From: Rhodococcus wratislaviensis
GTDB taxonomy: Bacteria > Actinomycetota > Actinomycetes > Mycobacteriales > Mycobacteriaceae
Length of the DNA stretch: 64,000 nucleotides
Direction: 5' to 3'
Assembly (NCBI RefSeq): GCF_900455735.1
Contig: NZ_UAUI01000024.1
Coordinates: 62,001-126,000 of the forward strand
Shown: piece after piece, positions 34,981 to 44,300 of the stretch
Numbering within the stretch: the first letter of the stretch is position 1
Layout of the letters: each line of letters begins with the position of its first letter
The notes under the pieces: generated by a model
Seen by the model: only the letters and a program-made list of their open reading frames with translations
Databases searched by the model: none
Told to the model about the DNA's origin: nothing
Position numbers and translations under genes: made by a program

Positions 34981-36291
34981 ATGACCGACACCCAGGACCC
35001 CACGGCGAACTCCGTGGCCGCGTCGCAACGCGGGACGGCCTCCCCGCCGTCCACCCGCAGGGCGATGCTCGGCCTCGGCCTCGGCAACACCCTCGAGTGG
35101 TACGACTGGATGGTCTTCGGTCTCCTCGCCGCGTTCATCGGGCCGCAGTTCTTTCCATCGCAGGACCCGATGTCGTCCACCCTCGACGCGCTGGCCGTCT
35201 TCGCGGTCGGGTTCTGCGTCCGGCCGCTGGGCGGGGTCCTGCTCGGTAACGTCGCCGACCGCGTCGGCCGTCGCCAGGTGATGCTCTGGTCGGTCGGCAT
35301 CATGGCGGTCACCACCCTGAGCATCGCGCTGCTGCCGTCCTACGACTCGATCGGCGTCTGGGCCGGAATCCTGCTGCTGGCATGCCGGCTGCTACAGGGC
35401 CTGTCCACCGGTATCGAGGCGCCGCTGTCCACGGCGTACGCCGTGGAGCTGATGCCGGCCGGACACGAAGGCCGGGCGGCCGGCTACATCAGCTTCTTCC
35501 AGAACTTCGGCATCCTGCTCGCCTCATTGGTCAGCTTCGCGACCAGCTACGTCATCGGGGGCGACGCCATGTCGACGTGGGGCTGGCGGGTCCCGATGCT
35601 GGTCGGCGCCGCGATGAGCTTCTTCGTGCTCTACCTGCGGCGTGCTCTCCCCGAGACGCTGTCGGAGGAGGAGAAGTCCGAACACACGTCGGGCACGTGG
35701 GAGGGCGTCCGACGGCATTGGCTCGGCCTGGCCGCGATCATCTTCGTCGTCGGCGCCGCGCAGGCCTACAACTACGCGTGGAACGTCGGCCTGCCCAGCG
35801 TGGCCCGCGGCGCCTACGGCGAGAACCCGACCACGATCTTCGCCGTCACCAGCGTGCTCGGTGTGATCATGCTGGTCGGGTCGATCGTCACCGGCCGGAT
35901 CGCTGATCGGGTGCGCCTGTCCCGCGCATTCGTGGTCACCCGTCTCGCGGTCGTCCCCGTCATCTTCCTGATGCTGCTGTACGCCGGCCCTGGCTTGCGC
36001 ACCTTCACCGTGGTCCTGCTGCTCGGCGGAGTACTGCTGGCGGCGAACATGACGCTCTACAACGTCGTGTCCACGTCGCTGATGCCCAAGTACTGCCGGG
36101 CGACCGGCACCGGGCTGGGCTACGGTGTCGCCGTCGCCGCCTTCGGTGGCACCGCGTCCTATCTGATCGTCTGGCTGCAGAGCCGTAACTTGTTGTGGGC
36201 CTTCCCCGTCTACACCGCGCTTCTGTCGGTCATCAGCGCTGTCCTGTACGTCGCGGCCCGTCGCCACAGCGGCACATTCGCCGGAGATTGA
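34981..36291 (+). CDS. MFS transporter, metabolite:H+ symporter (MHS) family
   Basis: A 436-residue 12-TM transporter. GLGLGNTLEWYDWMVFGLLAAFIGPQFFP is the MHS signature, followed by ADRVGRRQVM. MHS members import small carboxylates, betaines (for example proline betaine, ectoine) and shikimate. A betaine or amino-acid-like substrate would agree with the island. GGAGAG lies upstream of the ATG at 34981. There is a 190-base gap from the SDR gene with no clear signal. Confidence 0.87.
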   Translation: MTDTQDPTANSVAASQRGTASPPSTRRAMLGLGLGNTLEWYDWMVFGLLAAFIGPQFFPSQDPMSSTLDALAVFAVGFCVRPLGGVLLGNVADRVGRRQVMLWSVGIMAVTTLSIALLPSYDSIGVWAGILLLACRLLQGLSTGIEAPLSTAYAVELMPAGHEGRAAGYISFFQNFGILLASLVSFATSYVIGGDAMSTWGWRVPMLVGAAMSFFVLYLRRALPETLSEEEKSEHTSGTWEGVRRHWLGLAAIIFVVGAAQAYNYAWNVGLPSVARGAYGENPTTIFAVTSVLGVIMLVGSIVTGRIADRVRLSRAFVVTRLAVVPVIFLMLLYAGPGLRTFTVVLLLGGVLLAANMTLYNVVSTSLMPKYCRATGTGLGYGVAVAAFGGTASYLIVWLQSRNLLWAFPVYTALLSVISAVLYVAARRHSGTFAGD

Positions 36292-36349
36292 CCACCGACG
36301 CGATGAACACGAGGACCCTCGGCAATCCGGGCTACGAAGGAGCACAACG

Positions 36350-37897
36350 ATGAGCGACAGCATCGACCAACATGTACTCGCCAAGACACTGACCTGGCGC
36401 GATGGCATTGCCCTCGGGCTTGCCCTACCTACCGGGTTGTTCGTGACATTCGGCTACCTTCTCGGCGTCGTCGGTGCCTGGGTTGCAATCGCGGTCTGGT
36501 TCTCCGGGGCTGTCATCAGCTATCTCCAGTGCCGGGTCTTCGCGGAGATGGCATCAATGTTTCCGCGCGACTCCGGGGGAGTAGCGCGCTATGCCATCGA
36601 GGGCTGGAAGAAGTACTTCGCCCCGCTCGGAGCCATCGCCGCGTTCGGCTACTGGATTGGTTGGTCTCTGACCATCTCGATGGCGGCGGTCGTGTTCGGA
36701 GAATTGATCGAGGCGACCTGGTTCCAGGACAACACTCTCGACTTCGGCATCTTCGGCAACCACCTCGGGCTCGAGCACCTCTTCGCTCTCGGTGCCATGC
36801 TGTTCGCCTGGGCCTTCAACTACTTCGGCTTGAAGTTCGGTGCCGCGGTCAACAAGGTGCTCGGACTGCTGGTTGTCGTGGGTTTGACCGTGGTGTCGGT
36901 GGCGTGCCTGGTGAGCCCGTCGATCGATTGGTCGACGGCCAACTTGTCCTGGTCGGTCGCCGGCGACTGGCGAACGGTCGCTGTCGTGTTCTACGTGACC
37001 GCGTGGGCAGTCTATGCAGGGGAGATCGTTGCTTCGTTCGCACCCGAGTACAAGGACACCGCCCGCGACACTTCCAGGGCCATGTCGCGCATTTCGTTGT
37101 TCATGATCGTGTTGTTCGTCGTCGTCCCGACTGCTCTTTCGGGTGGTCTCGGCGAGGAAACGATCCGAGACAACCCGGTGAACTATGTCGCCGTGGCGTT
37201 CGGCCAGGCGTTCGGCGGCGCCTCGTGGATCGGAACGATCGTGATCGCGTTCTCGCTTCTGGTGGGAATGATTTCCACGACTGCGGACGGGGGCCGCGCG
37301 CTGTTTGGGCTTGCGCAGGAAGGCATGACCATCAAGCAACTCGACTGGGTCAACCGGTGGGGTGTGCCTGGCCGGTCCCTGACCCTGGACGTGCTCCTCA
37401 ACGCGACCGTCATGCTCTTGGTGGGCCACCCGGTGAGTATCTTGCTGGCGAGCAACCTCGGCTACCTGCTGTCGATCATCCTGGGTCTGTCGGCATTCAT
37501 ATTGCTGCGCAGGGACCGACCGAACTGGCCGCGGCCGATTCGGCGGAGCAATGGCTGGATTCCTGTCGTGGCAGTCCTGGTGGCGTTCAACGTCTTCATC
37601 ACCGTGATCGGTGTTCTGAATCCCGAACTGCTGGGCTACGGCGGCGCCCGGGAGTCTGTGATCGCGGTGGCCATTCTGTTGTTCTCGGTCGTGCTGTATG
37701 CGTATCGGCGCGTGGTCCAGGACAAACTTCCCATGCTGTGGCGACTTCCCGCTCCGGCGATGCCTCAGGGCGCCGACGCGCTCGCCCTCGAGTTCGAAAT
37801 GCGTGCGACCACGGGTCCCCCGACCGTCCACGACGTGCACGACGAGAACGATGCGGCCGGCCGACGCCGAATTCATCCAAGCGAGGAAAGGAAGTAA
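36350..37897 (+). CDS. APC-family amino acid/amine permease, copy 2
   Basis: A 515-residue permease nearly identical to that at 26335-27870 along ~480 residues, with differences mainly in TM1, TM6-7 and the tail. It shares LTWRDG, MFPRDSGGVARYAIEGWKKYFAPLGA and TTADGGRALFGLAQEGM. The two may differ in substrate or timing. GAAGGAG precedes the ATG at 36350. The SDR gene follows after two bases, so the two are one transcript. Confidence 0.88.
   Translation: MSDSIDQHVLAKTLTWRDGIALGLALPTGLFVTFGYLLGVVGAWVAIAVWFSGAVISYLQCRVFAEMASMFPRDSGGVARYAIEGWKKYFAPLGAIAAFGYWIGWSLTISMAAVVFGELIEATWFQDNTLDFGIFGNHLGLEHLFALGAMLFAWAFNYFGLKFGAAVNKVLGLLVVVGLTVVSVACLVSPSIDWSTANLSWSVAGDWRTVAVVFYVTAWAVYAGEIVASFAPEYKDTARDTSRAMSRISLFMIVLFVVVPTALSGGLGEETIRDNPVNYVAVAFGQAFGGASWIGTIVIAFSLLVGMISTTADGGRALFGLAQEGMTIKQLDWVNRWGVPGRSLTLDVLLNATVMLLVGHPVSILLASNLGYLLSIILGLSAFILLRRDRPNWPRPIRRSNGWIPVVAVLVAFNVFITVIGVLNPELLGYGGARESVIAVAILLFSVVLYAYRRVVQDKLPMLWRLPAPAMPQGADALALEFEMRATTGPPTVHDVHDENDAAGRRRIHPSEERK
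36380..37804 (+). repeat. permease duplication, copy 2 (inverted relative to 26413-27840)
   Basis: About 1.43 kb of very similar sequence in opposite orientation to the first copy. The two copies bracket the catabolic core at 27.9-36.3 kb. Confidence 0.8.
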
Positions 37898-37899
37898 TT

Positions 37900-38670
37900 G
37901 TGAACAACTCGGAAACCGGTGTGGACCGCCGCGTTATCGTCACCGGCGGTACCAAGGGGATCGGTTACGCCTGCGCAGAGTTATTTGCACGGCGGGGCTG
38001 CCAGGTGCTGATCTGCTCGCGCAATAAAGCCCAGGTCGAGGCGGTGGCCGCGGAGTTGAACCAGCACAACGGTCAAGTTGCCGGAATGGCAGCCGATCTG
38101 GCGGATCGGGACGTGGGTGACAGCATTGTCGGTCGGTGCATCGACCTCTTCGGTGGGGTCGATTATCTTGTCAATAATGCCGGCGTCTATGAGCCGATCG
38201 CCATGGTTGACATGACGGCCGAGGGATGGGACGCCAGTTTGCACAACAACTTGCGTGGAGCGGCACTCACCTCTGCCGCGGCGGCGCGTTCCATGCGGTC
38301 CACCGGCGGCGGATCGATCGTCAACATCGCCTCGGTCAACGGGCTGGCGGCCGAAGCCAACTTCGCGCCCTACAACGCCTCGAAAGCCGGACTGATATCT
38401 CTGACGCAGACCAGCGCCATCGAGTGGGCCGATGACAACATCAGGGTCAATTGTGTTGCGCCCGGCTGCATACGAACATCGATGGTTGATCCGTTGGTCT
38501 CCGACCTATCCGATGAGGTCATCGCACGGTACGTACCGATGCGCCGACTCGGTTTGCCGGAGGAGATCGCATCGGTGGTGGCCTTCCTCGTCTCCGACGA
38601 CGCTAGCTACATCACGGGGCAGACCATCACCGTCGACGGCGGCACACTGACCCGCCAGCCGATGCTGTGA
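37900..38670 (+). CDS. SDR-family oxidoreductase
   Basis: A 256-residue classical SDR: VTGGTKGIGYACAELF at about residue 13, VNNAGVYEP, the Tyr-Lys pair in APYNASKAGLISL, and ITGQTITVDGG near the end, as in FabG-type enzymes. It starts with GTG after GAGGAAAGGAAG, two bases past the permease stop. Codon use is less GC-rich than average here (for example TTATTT, AATAAT), suggesting transfer. It likely acts on the permease substrate or its product. Confidence 0.87.
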   Translation: MNNSETGVDRRVIVTGGTKGIGYACAELFARRGCQVLICSRNKAQVEAVAAELNQHNGQVAGMAADLADRDVGDSIVGRCIDLFGGVDYLVNNAGVYEPIAMVDMTAEGWDASLHNNLRGAALTSAAAARSMRSTGGGSIVNIASVNGLAAEANFAPYNASKAGLISLTQTSAIEWADDNIRVNCVAPGCIRTSMVDPLVSDLSDEVIARYVPMRRLGLPEEIASVVAFLVSDDASYITGQTITVDGGTLTRQPML

Positions 38671-38720
38671 AGGATTGACCTGCCGGGGTGGCCGCCACGG
38701 TCCGACGTTCTCATGCCCCC

Positions 38721-39743
38721 TCAATCGCGATAGGTTGCCGGGGGCGGGCCCGCGACGGGTCCGAGCGGGGCCGCTATCCACCGGTCGTAGATGCTCATCC
38801 ACGTTCCGTCTGCACGTAGTCGGTCGAGGGTGCCGTTGACGAACCGCACCAGGTCCTCCTTGTACTTGTTGACACCGATGGCCCAGTGCTCTTCTGTCTC
38901 CAGCCGTGGCCCCACGATCTGAAAATTCGGGTCCTGGGAGGCGAGCCCGGCGAGGAGCGAGTCGGAGGTGCTGGTCGCGTCGGCCTGCCGTTTCTGCATG
39001 GTGACAAGGCAGTCGTCCCAGTCGGGGACCGCGATGATCGTGGCGTCCGGCGCGACCCGTTGGACGGTGCCGAGCGAGGTGGTGTCGAGAAAGGTGCAGA
39101 CCCGTTTTCCGGCCAGGTCCGCCGGTCCGGTGATGTCGGAACCCTGAGGGACCAGAATACGTTGAAAGGCGCGGAAGTATTCGGTGGAGAAGCCGACGCG
39201 TTGGGCGCGTTCGCACGTGATCGAGAATCCATGTGCGACGACGTCGACGTCGTTGTTCTCGAGTGCGGAGAACCGGCCGGCGGTGGTGAGGAGCCGGAAC
39301 TCGACTTTCGTCGGATCGCCGAAGATGTCGCGGGCGATCTCCTTCGCCACGTCGACGTCGAACCCCTGCAGGGTGCCCGTGGTCGGGTCTCGGAAGCTGA
39401 ACAGATTGGTGTTCTGGTCGACGCCGACGATCAACCGGCCCCGCCCCGCGATCTCGGCGAGTGATCCACCGGTCGGCATCTGCCCGGGTGGGGGTTGCGG
39501 GCCGGGGCGCAGGCTCGCGAGCGCCCCACACGACTCGGGGAGCGGTGGCTTCGGCGGCGGACTGTCCGTGGGCGGGATGATCTGTGCGCCGTCGGTCATC
39601 GGTCGTGCGGTGTACGTGGCCGCGATGGTCGGGGTGAGAGGGTCGGGTGCGGCGCAACCGGCGAGGACGGCGACGGCGAGTACGCCGACGAGGTGCCGGG
39701 CACACGGTCTCGTCCCCGGTCTCGGAAGCCTCACCTGTGTCAT
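38721..39743 (-). CDS. glnH: GlnH-type extracytoplasmic Asp/Glu-binding lipoprotein
   Basis: A 340-residue lipoprotein with signal peptide and lipobox VLAGC (Cys about 30), a proline-rich linker, and an amino-acid-binding domain from about residue 100: RGRLIVGVDQNTNLFSFRDP, GFDVDVAKEIARDIFG, SITCERAQRVGFST. These and the C-terminus GTWMSIYDRWIA match mycobacterial GlnH of the GlnX-GlnH-PknG aspartate/glutamate sensing route. The start overlaps the GlnX stop by one base (TGATG). No pknG gene follows; a convergent SDR does. Confidence 0.85.
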   Translation of the reverse strand: MTQVRLPRPGTRPCARHLVGVLAVAVLAGCAAPDPLTPTIAATYTARPMTDGAQIIPPTDSPPPKPPLPESCGALASLRPGPQPPPGQMPTGGSLAEIAGRGRLIVGVDQNTNLFSFRDPTTGTLQGFDVDVAKEIARDIFGDPTKVEFRLLTTAGRFSALENNDVDVVAHGFSITCERAQRVGFSTEYFRAFQRILVPQGSDITGPADLAGKRVCTFLDTTSLGTVQRVAPDATIIAVPDWDDCLVTMQKRQADATSTSDSLLAGLASQDPNFQIVGPRLETEEHWAIGVNKYKEDLVRFVNGTLDRLRADGTWMSIYDRWIAAPLGPVAGPPPATYRD

Positions 39744-41095
39744 CAGTGGTACTCGTTCAGTCGCGGCCAGATACCCCCGCCGACGGCGAATCCGCAGGAC
39801 ACGCCGATAACCATGCTACCGACGGCCAGCGACGACATCGATCGATAGACGTCCGTCACGGCGTTGGCCTCGTCGTCGCGGAGCCGGTCGATCGCGTCCC
39901 GGAGGGACTCGTCCAGGGCGGCGAACTGCGCCGACGACGTGCGGGCGCCGGATCCGGCGGCGATCGCCGCGGCGGTCGGGTAGTCACCGCGCTCGAGGGA
40001 GATCTCGATGTCCCGGTGCGCGGCCAGCCAGCCTTCACGGGCCGTCATGGCGTCGCGGAGGTGTTGCTCGGCGGCGCGACCATGCGAGCTGTCCAGCTGC
40101 CGGGTGAGTTCGTCGGACAACGCCTGGGAGTGCCGCGCGTAGTCGATTTCCGACTGGGTGTCGGACCCGCGTTGCAGAATGGCGAGGGTTTCGTCGGCGC
40201 GGGCCTGCTGCGCCAGGATGCGAGCGCGGGCAACAGTGTTGATGGGTTGCGTTCCTTCGGTTCTCGCGTGTTCGCTTGCCGACGTCGACACCAGGCTTCC
40301 GGCGATCAGCCAGAACAGGAGTCCGGCCATGAGGAGGGTGGCGACAGCGAGGCCGGGGTTGAACCGGCGCTTGCTCTTCCGGATGAGGTACAGCTGGGCG
40401 AGGACGAGGGCGACGAGGGCGGCCGCGGTCACCGTGAAGGCGGTCGCGGGCAGTTGGGCCGTGTGCGTCTGGGTCTCGGCGACCGCCTCGGCCTGGTGGA
40501 CGTAGAGTCGCTCCGCCAACGGGAGGATGGTGCCCTGCATGATCGCGGACGCATCGGCCAGATACGCCACCCCGACCGGGTTGCCGGCCCGATCGTTCGC
40601 TTGAGCCGTGGCGACGAGATTGAAGTACTCGGCGAGGTTGCGCACGACGTCCGACAGCAGCGCCAGTGATTCGGCGTCCTGCGACGACACCCCATTGGTC
40701 GCCGTGACCAGCGCGTTCGACGCGTCGCCGATCGCCTGGGTGAACTGGTCCGGCCCGGTTGTCGACTCGATCGCACCGCCACCGGAGACGAAGGACGTGG
40801 TCGCGGCGGCATCGGCGATCGACAGCGAGCTGTACAGGGCCTGGGCGGCGTTTGCCAGGGGTTCGGTGTGGGTGCGCAGTGTCTCGACCCGCTGTTGCCG
40901 CGCACCGACCGCCGCCGAGGTGATCGCGCCCGCGGCGATGACCGCGGCGATGAGTGCGATCCCGAGAACGGACAGCCGACCGGGCGTGGACGTGAAGAAT
41001 TCGACCCACGGACGGCGGCGGGCCACGGGCTCGACGAGCAGGCCCTCGTCGAGCGTGGGGGCTTCGGTGACGGCGTGCTCGCCGCGGTGGAACAT
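39743..41095 (-). CDS. GlnX-like transmembrane signalling protein
   Basis: A 450-residue membrane protein with about four TM segments: ~40-62, ~225-245, ~258-280 and ~415-435. Two extracytoplasmic helical domains lie between them (sensor-like, resembling chemoreceptor helices). No kinase or HAMP domain is obvious. Size, topology and the coupled GlnH gene match mycobacterial GlnX, which passes amino-acid binding by GlnH to a cytoplasmic kinase. GGAGG 6 bases before the ATG at 41095 fixes the start. The next gene upstream is a divergent PknK-like kinase. Confidence 0.78.
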   Translation of the reverse strand: MFHRGEHAVTEAPTLDEGLLVEPVARRRPWVEFFTSTPGRLSVLGIALIAAVIAAGAITSAAVGARQQRVETLRTHTEPLANAAQALYSSLSIADAAATTSFVSGGGAIESTTGPDQFTQAIGDASNALVTATNGVSSQDAESLALLSDVVRNLAEYFNLVATAQANDRAGNPVGVAYLADASAIMQGTILPLAERLYVHQAEAVAETQTHTAQLPATAFTVTAAALVALVLAQLYLIRKSKRRFNPGLAVATLLMAGLLFWLIAGSLVSTSASEHARTEGTQPINTVARARILAQQARADETLAILQRGSDTQSEIDYARHSQALSDELTRQLDSSHGRAAEQHLRDAMTAREGWLAAHRDIEISLERGDYPTAAAIAAGSGARTSSAQFAALDESLRDAIDRLRDDEANAVTDVYRSMSSLAVGSMVIGVSCGFAVGGGIWPRLNEYH

Positions 41096-41391
41096 CCGGT
41101 CCTCCTGCACCGCCTCCGTGGCTCCGGGAAGAGCACCGATCCGGGCCACGTTGCTGAGTTCAGTGTGCACCGACGGTGCCGACCGGCGCACCGACTCGGG
41201 GAACGGACAGCGTACGAACCGACACAGCTCTGTGCATGGGTTCGGGTGAGCCGATCTGTCGTTTCCTTTGCTGCACGAAGCAATGGCTCCCTCGCTGGAG
41301 GCGACAGCGATATCCTGGGAACACGTCACCGAGAGGCTAGTCGTGCGGATTTCGTCGAACGTATCGCAGACCGGATGAATCGACCTGGACG

Positions 41392-44300
41392 ATGCCCGAT
41401 GTCGATCCGTACGAGACCCACCGTGATGTGACTCCCTCGGTCACCTCGGAGCTCGGTGCTGACGGATTCGACGACGCCCGGGAGATCGGGCGTGGCGGCT
41501 TCGGTGTCGTGTACCGGTGCGCGCAGACCTCGCTTGACCGGACCGTCGCGGTGAAGGTGCTCACCAACGAGCTGGCGGAGGACAATCGGGAGCGCTTCTT
41601 CCGCGAACAGCGTGCAATGGGCCGTCTCACCGGTCACCCCAACATCGTCACCGTGCTCCAGGTCGGGGTCACCGATGGCGGGCAACCATTCATCGTCATG
41701 CCGTACCACCCGCAGGGCTCCCTGGACGAACGGATTCGGCGGCACGGCCCATTGCCTGTGGACGAAGTGCTGCGGCTCGGAGTGAAGCTGGCCGGCGCGC
41801 TGCAGGCCGCCCACAACGAGGGCATCCTCCACCGCGACGTCAAGCCCGCGAACATTCTTCTGACCGATTATGGTGAGCCGGCGCTCTCGGACTTCGGTAT
41901 CGCGCATATCTCCGGCGGGTTCGAGACTGCTACGGGCATCGTCACGGGTTCACCTGCGTTCACTGCGCCCGAGGTTCTCGGCGGCGCCTCCCCGAGCCCC
42001 GCCTCCGACGTCTATGGGCTCGGAGCCACCGTGTTCTGCGCGGTCACCGGCCATGCCGCGTTCGAACGGCGTAGCGGCGAACAGCTGGTTGCCCAATTCG
42101 TCCGCATCACAACCGAACCCGTCCCCGACTTGCGGGATCACGGTGTTGCAGACGATCTGGCCGCTGTGATCGAGAGGGCAATGGCAGGGCGCCCTGAGGA
42201 CAGGCCACTCTCTGCCGCCGCCTTCGGCGAGGAGCTGCGCGATGTCCAGCGTCGACGGGGATTGATTGCCGACGACATGGCACTGAATTCGCCAGACGAC
42301 GCAGACACGCAGGAACCACAGGCTCTCTCGCACAGCCGGAATCCGGCCAACTCGTCCCGTCGGACGAGGGGGAACCTGCCCCTGGAATTGTCCAGTTTCG
42401 TCGGTCGCAGGCACGAGGTGACCGAAGCGAAGAGTCTGCTCGCGTCGTCGCGCCTGTTGACACTGGTCGGGATCGGCGGCGTCGGGAAAACGCGCCTTGC
42501 ACTCAGGGTCGCAACGAGCATCCAACGAGAATTCGCCGACGGTGTGTGGCTCGTGGAACTCGACGAGGTCCACACCCCGCCGCTCCTCGTCGAACTCGTG
42601 GCCACCACATTGGGCCTGCGAGATCACACCGACCGGTCGTTACGCGAGATTCTGCTGGACTTCCTGTCCACGCGAGACATCTTGCTGATACTGGACAACT
42701 GCGAGCAAGTGGTCGACGCCGTGGCCGACCTCGCCACCGCACTGCTGCAACAGAACCCGAACATGCGGATCCTCGCGACAAGCCGCGAACCCCTTGCAAT
42801 AGCAGGGGAGGCAACGCTGCGCGTCCCCCCGCTCACCGTTCCCGACCCCGACCGCGAGCCGTCACTGCAGGGTCTGCCCCGCTACGACGCGGTGTCGCTG
42901 TTCACCGAACGCGCCACCACCGCGGTATCGACATTCACGTTGACAGATGCCAACAAGTCCGCGGTGACTCGGATCTGTCACCGGCTGGACGGGTTGCCGC
43001 TGCCCATCGAACTGGCGGCGGCGCGGTTGCGCGCGATGTCCCCCGAACAAATCCTGCAGAGGCTCTCCGACCGCTACGCGCTGCTGACCCGCGGGAGCCG
43101 AGGCGCGCCGTCGCGGCAGCAGACGCTCCGGTTGTGCGTCGACTGGAGCTACGACCTGTGCACTCCGCTCGAACAACTGACGTGGGCACGACTGTCGGTA
43201 TTCACCGGCGGCTTCGATCTGGATGCCGCCGAATACGTGTGCGGGGAAGACGTGCAGCCCGAGGCCCTGCTCGACTCGGTGGCATCCCTTGTCGACAAGT
43301 CGATCCTGATCCGCGAAGAGAACGCAGCCGCAGTCCGCTTCCGTCTGCTCGAGACCCTGCGAGCCTACGGCCGGGAGAAGGCACAGGAAGACGACGACTA
43401 TCACGATCTGCGTCGGCGTCACCGAGATTGGTTTCGACGGCTGGCTCGGATCGCCGAGGCCGAGTTCATAGGTCCCCGGCAACTCGAATGGCTCTCGCGG
43501 CTCGGCGGGGAGCAGCCGAATTTGAGGGACGCGATGGACTTCTGCCTCGCCGAGGGCGATGCCGAAGCAGGTTTGCAGATCGCCACACCCTTGTTGCAGC
43601 TCTGGGGGTCACGCGGCCTGCTCAGCGAGGCACGGCGCTGGCTCGACCGATTCCTCTCACACCAGGGTCTACCCCCGACGATCGCCACCATCAGAGCGCT
43701 GTACGCCGACTGCCTCATGACCGAACAGCAGGGTGACCATCAGCGAGGTGCTGCTCTTGTCGAGCAGACGCGCATCCTTGCCGACCAGATCACCGATCCG
43801 ATAGGTCATGCGATCGCGGACTATACGGACAGCCTCGTCGGGTTGTTCAGTGGTGATCTCGCGCGGGCGGTTTCGGGTTTGGAGCGGGCACTGTCAGTGT
43901 TCCGAGAGGCAGAGAACGACCTGGCGCTACAAATCGAGTCATTGACTTTGCTGGGGTTGGCGTATCAGCTGCGCGACGCCGAACCCCACCGGGCGGTCGA
44001 ATGCTATGAGGAAGTTCTCACGATTACCGAAGCTCGGGGCGAATCCGTTTACCGGTCGTACGCGGTGTGGGCGATGGCTGTTGCGCAGTGGCGGCTGGGT
44101 GCGCAGAGTCGCGCACTCGACTTGCTCGGGCAGGGATTGCGGCTTGCTCGACGCGTCGAGGACCCGGTCGGGTGCGCAAATTGCTTCGAAGCCTTAGCCT
44201 GGATCGCCGGAACCAGTGACCCGAAACGTGCCGGCACGTTGATGGGAGCCGCGGAAGCGCGCGGCCTCGTTGCCGGAATTCCATCCGTGTCCGTTCCCAA

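Noticed and set aside
26335-37897. composite transposon bounded by the permease copies
   Set aside because: No transposase, integrase or terminal repeats were found; the copies are normal permease genes.
36529-37899. upstream extension of the second SDR through the permease gene
   Set aside because: The SDR has a good ribosome site and a GTG at 37900; the upstream part is an out-of-frame reading of the permease.
38506-39705. 399-residue minus-strand frame over glnH
   Set aside because: Other-frame shadow of the GlnH gene; arginine-rich without motifs.
42546-43736. 396-residue plus-strand frame within the kinase gene
   Set aside because: Alternative frame of the PknK-like gene; no start site or domain.
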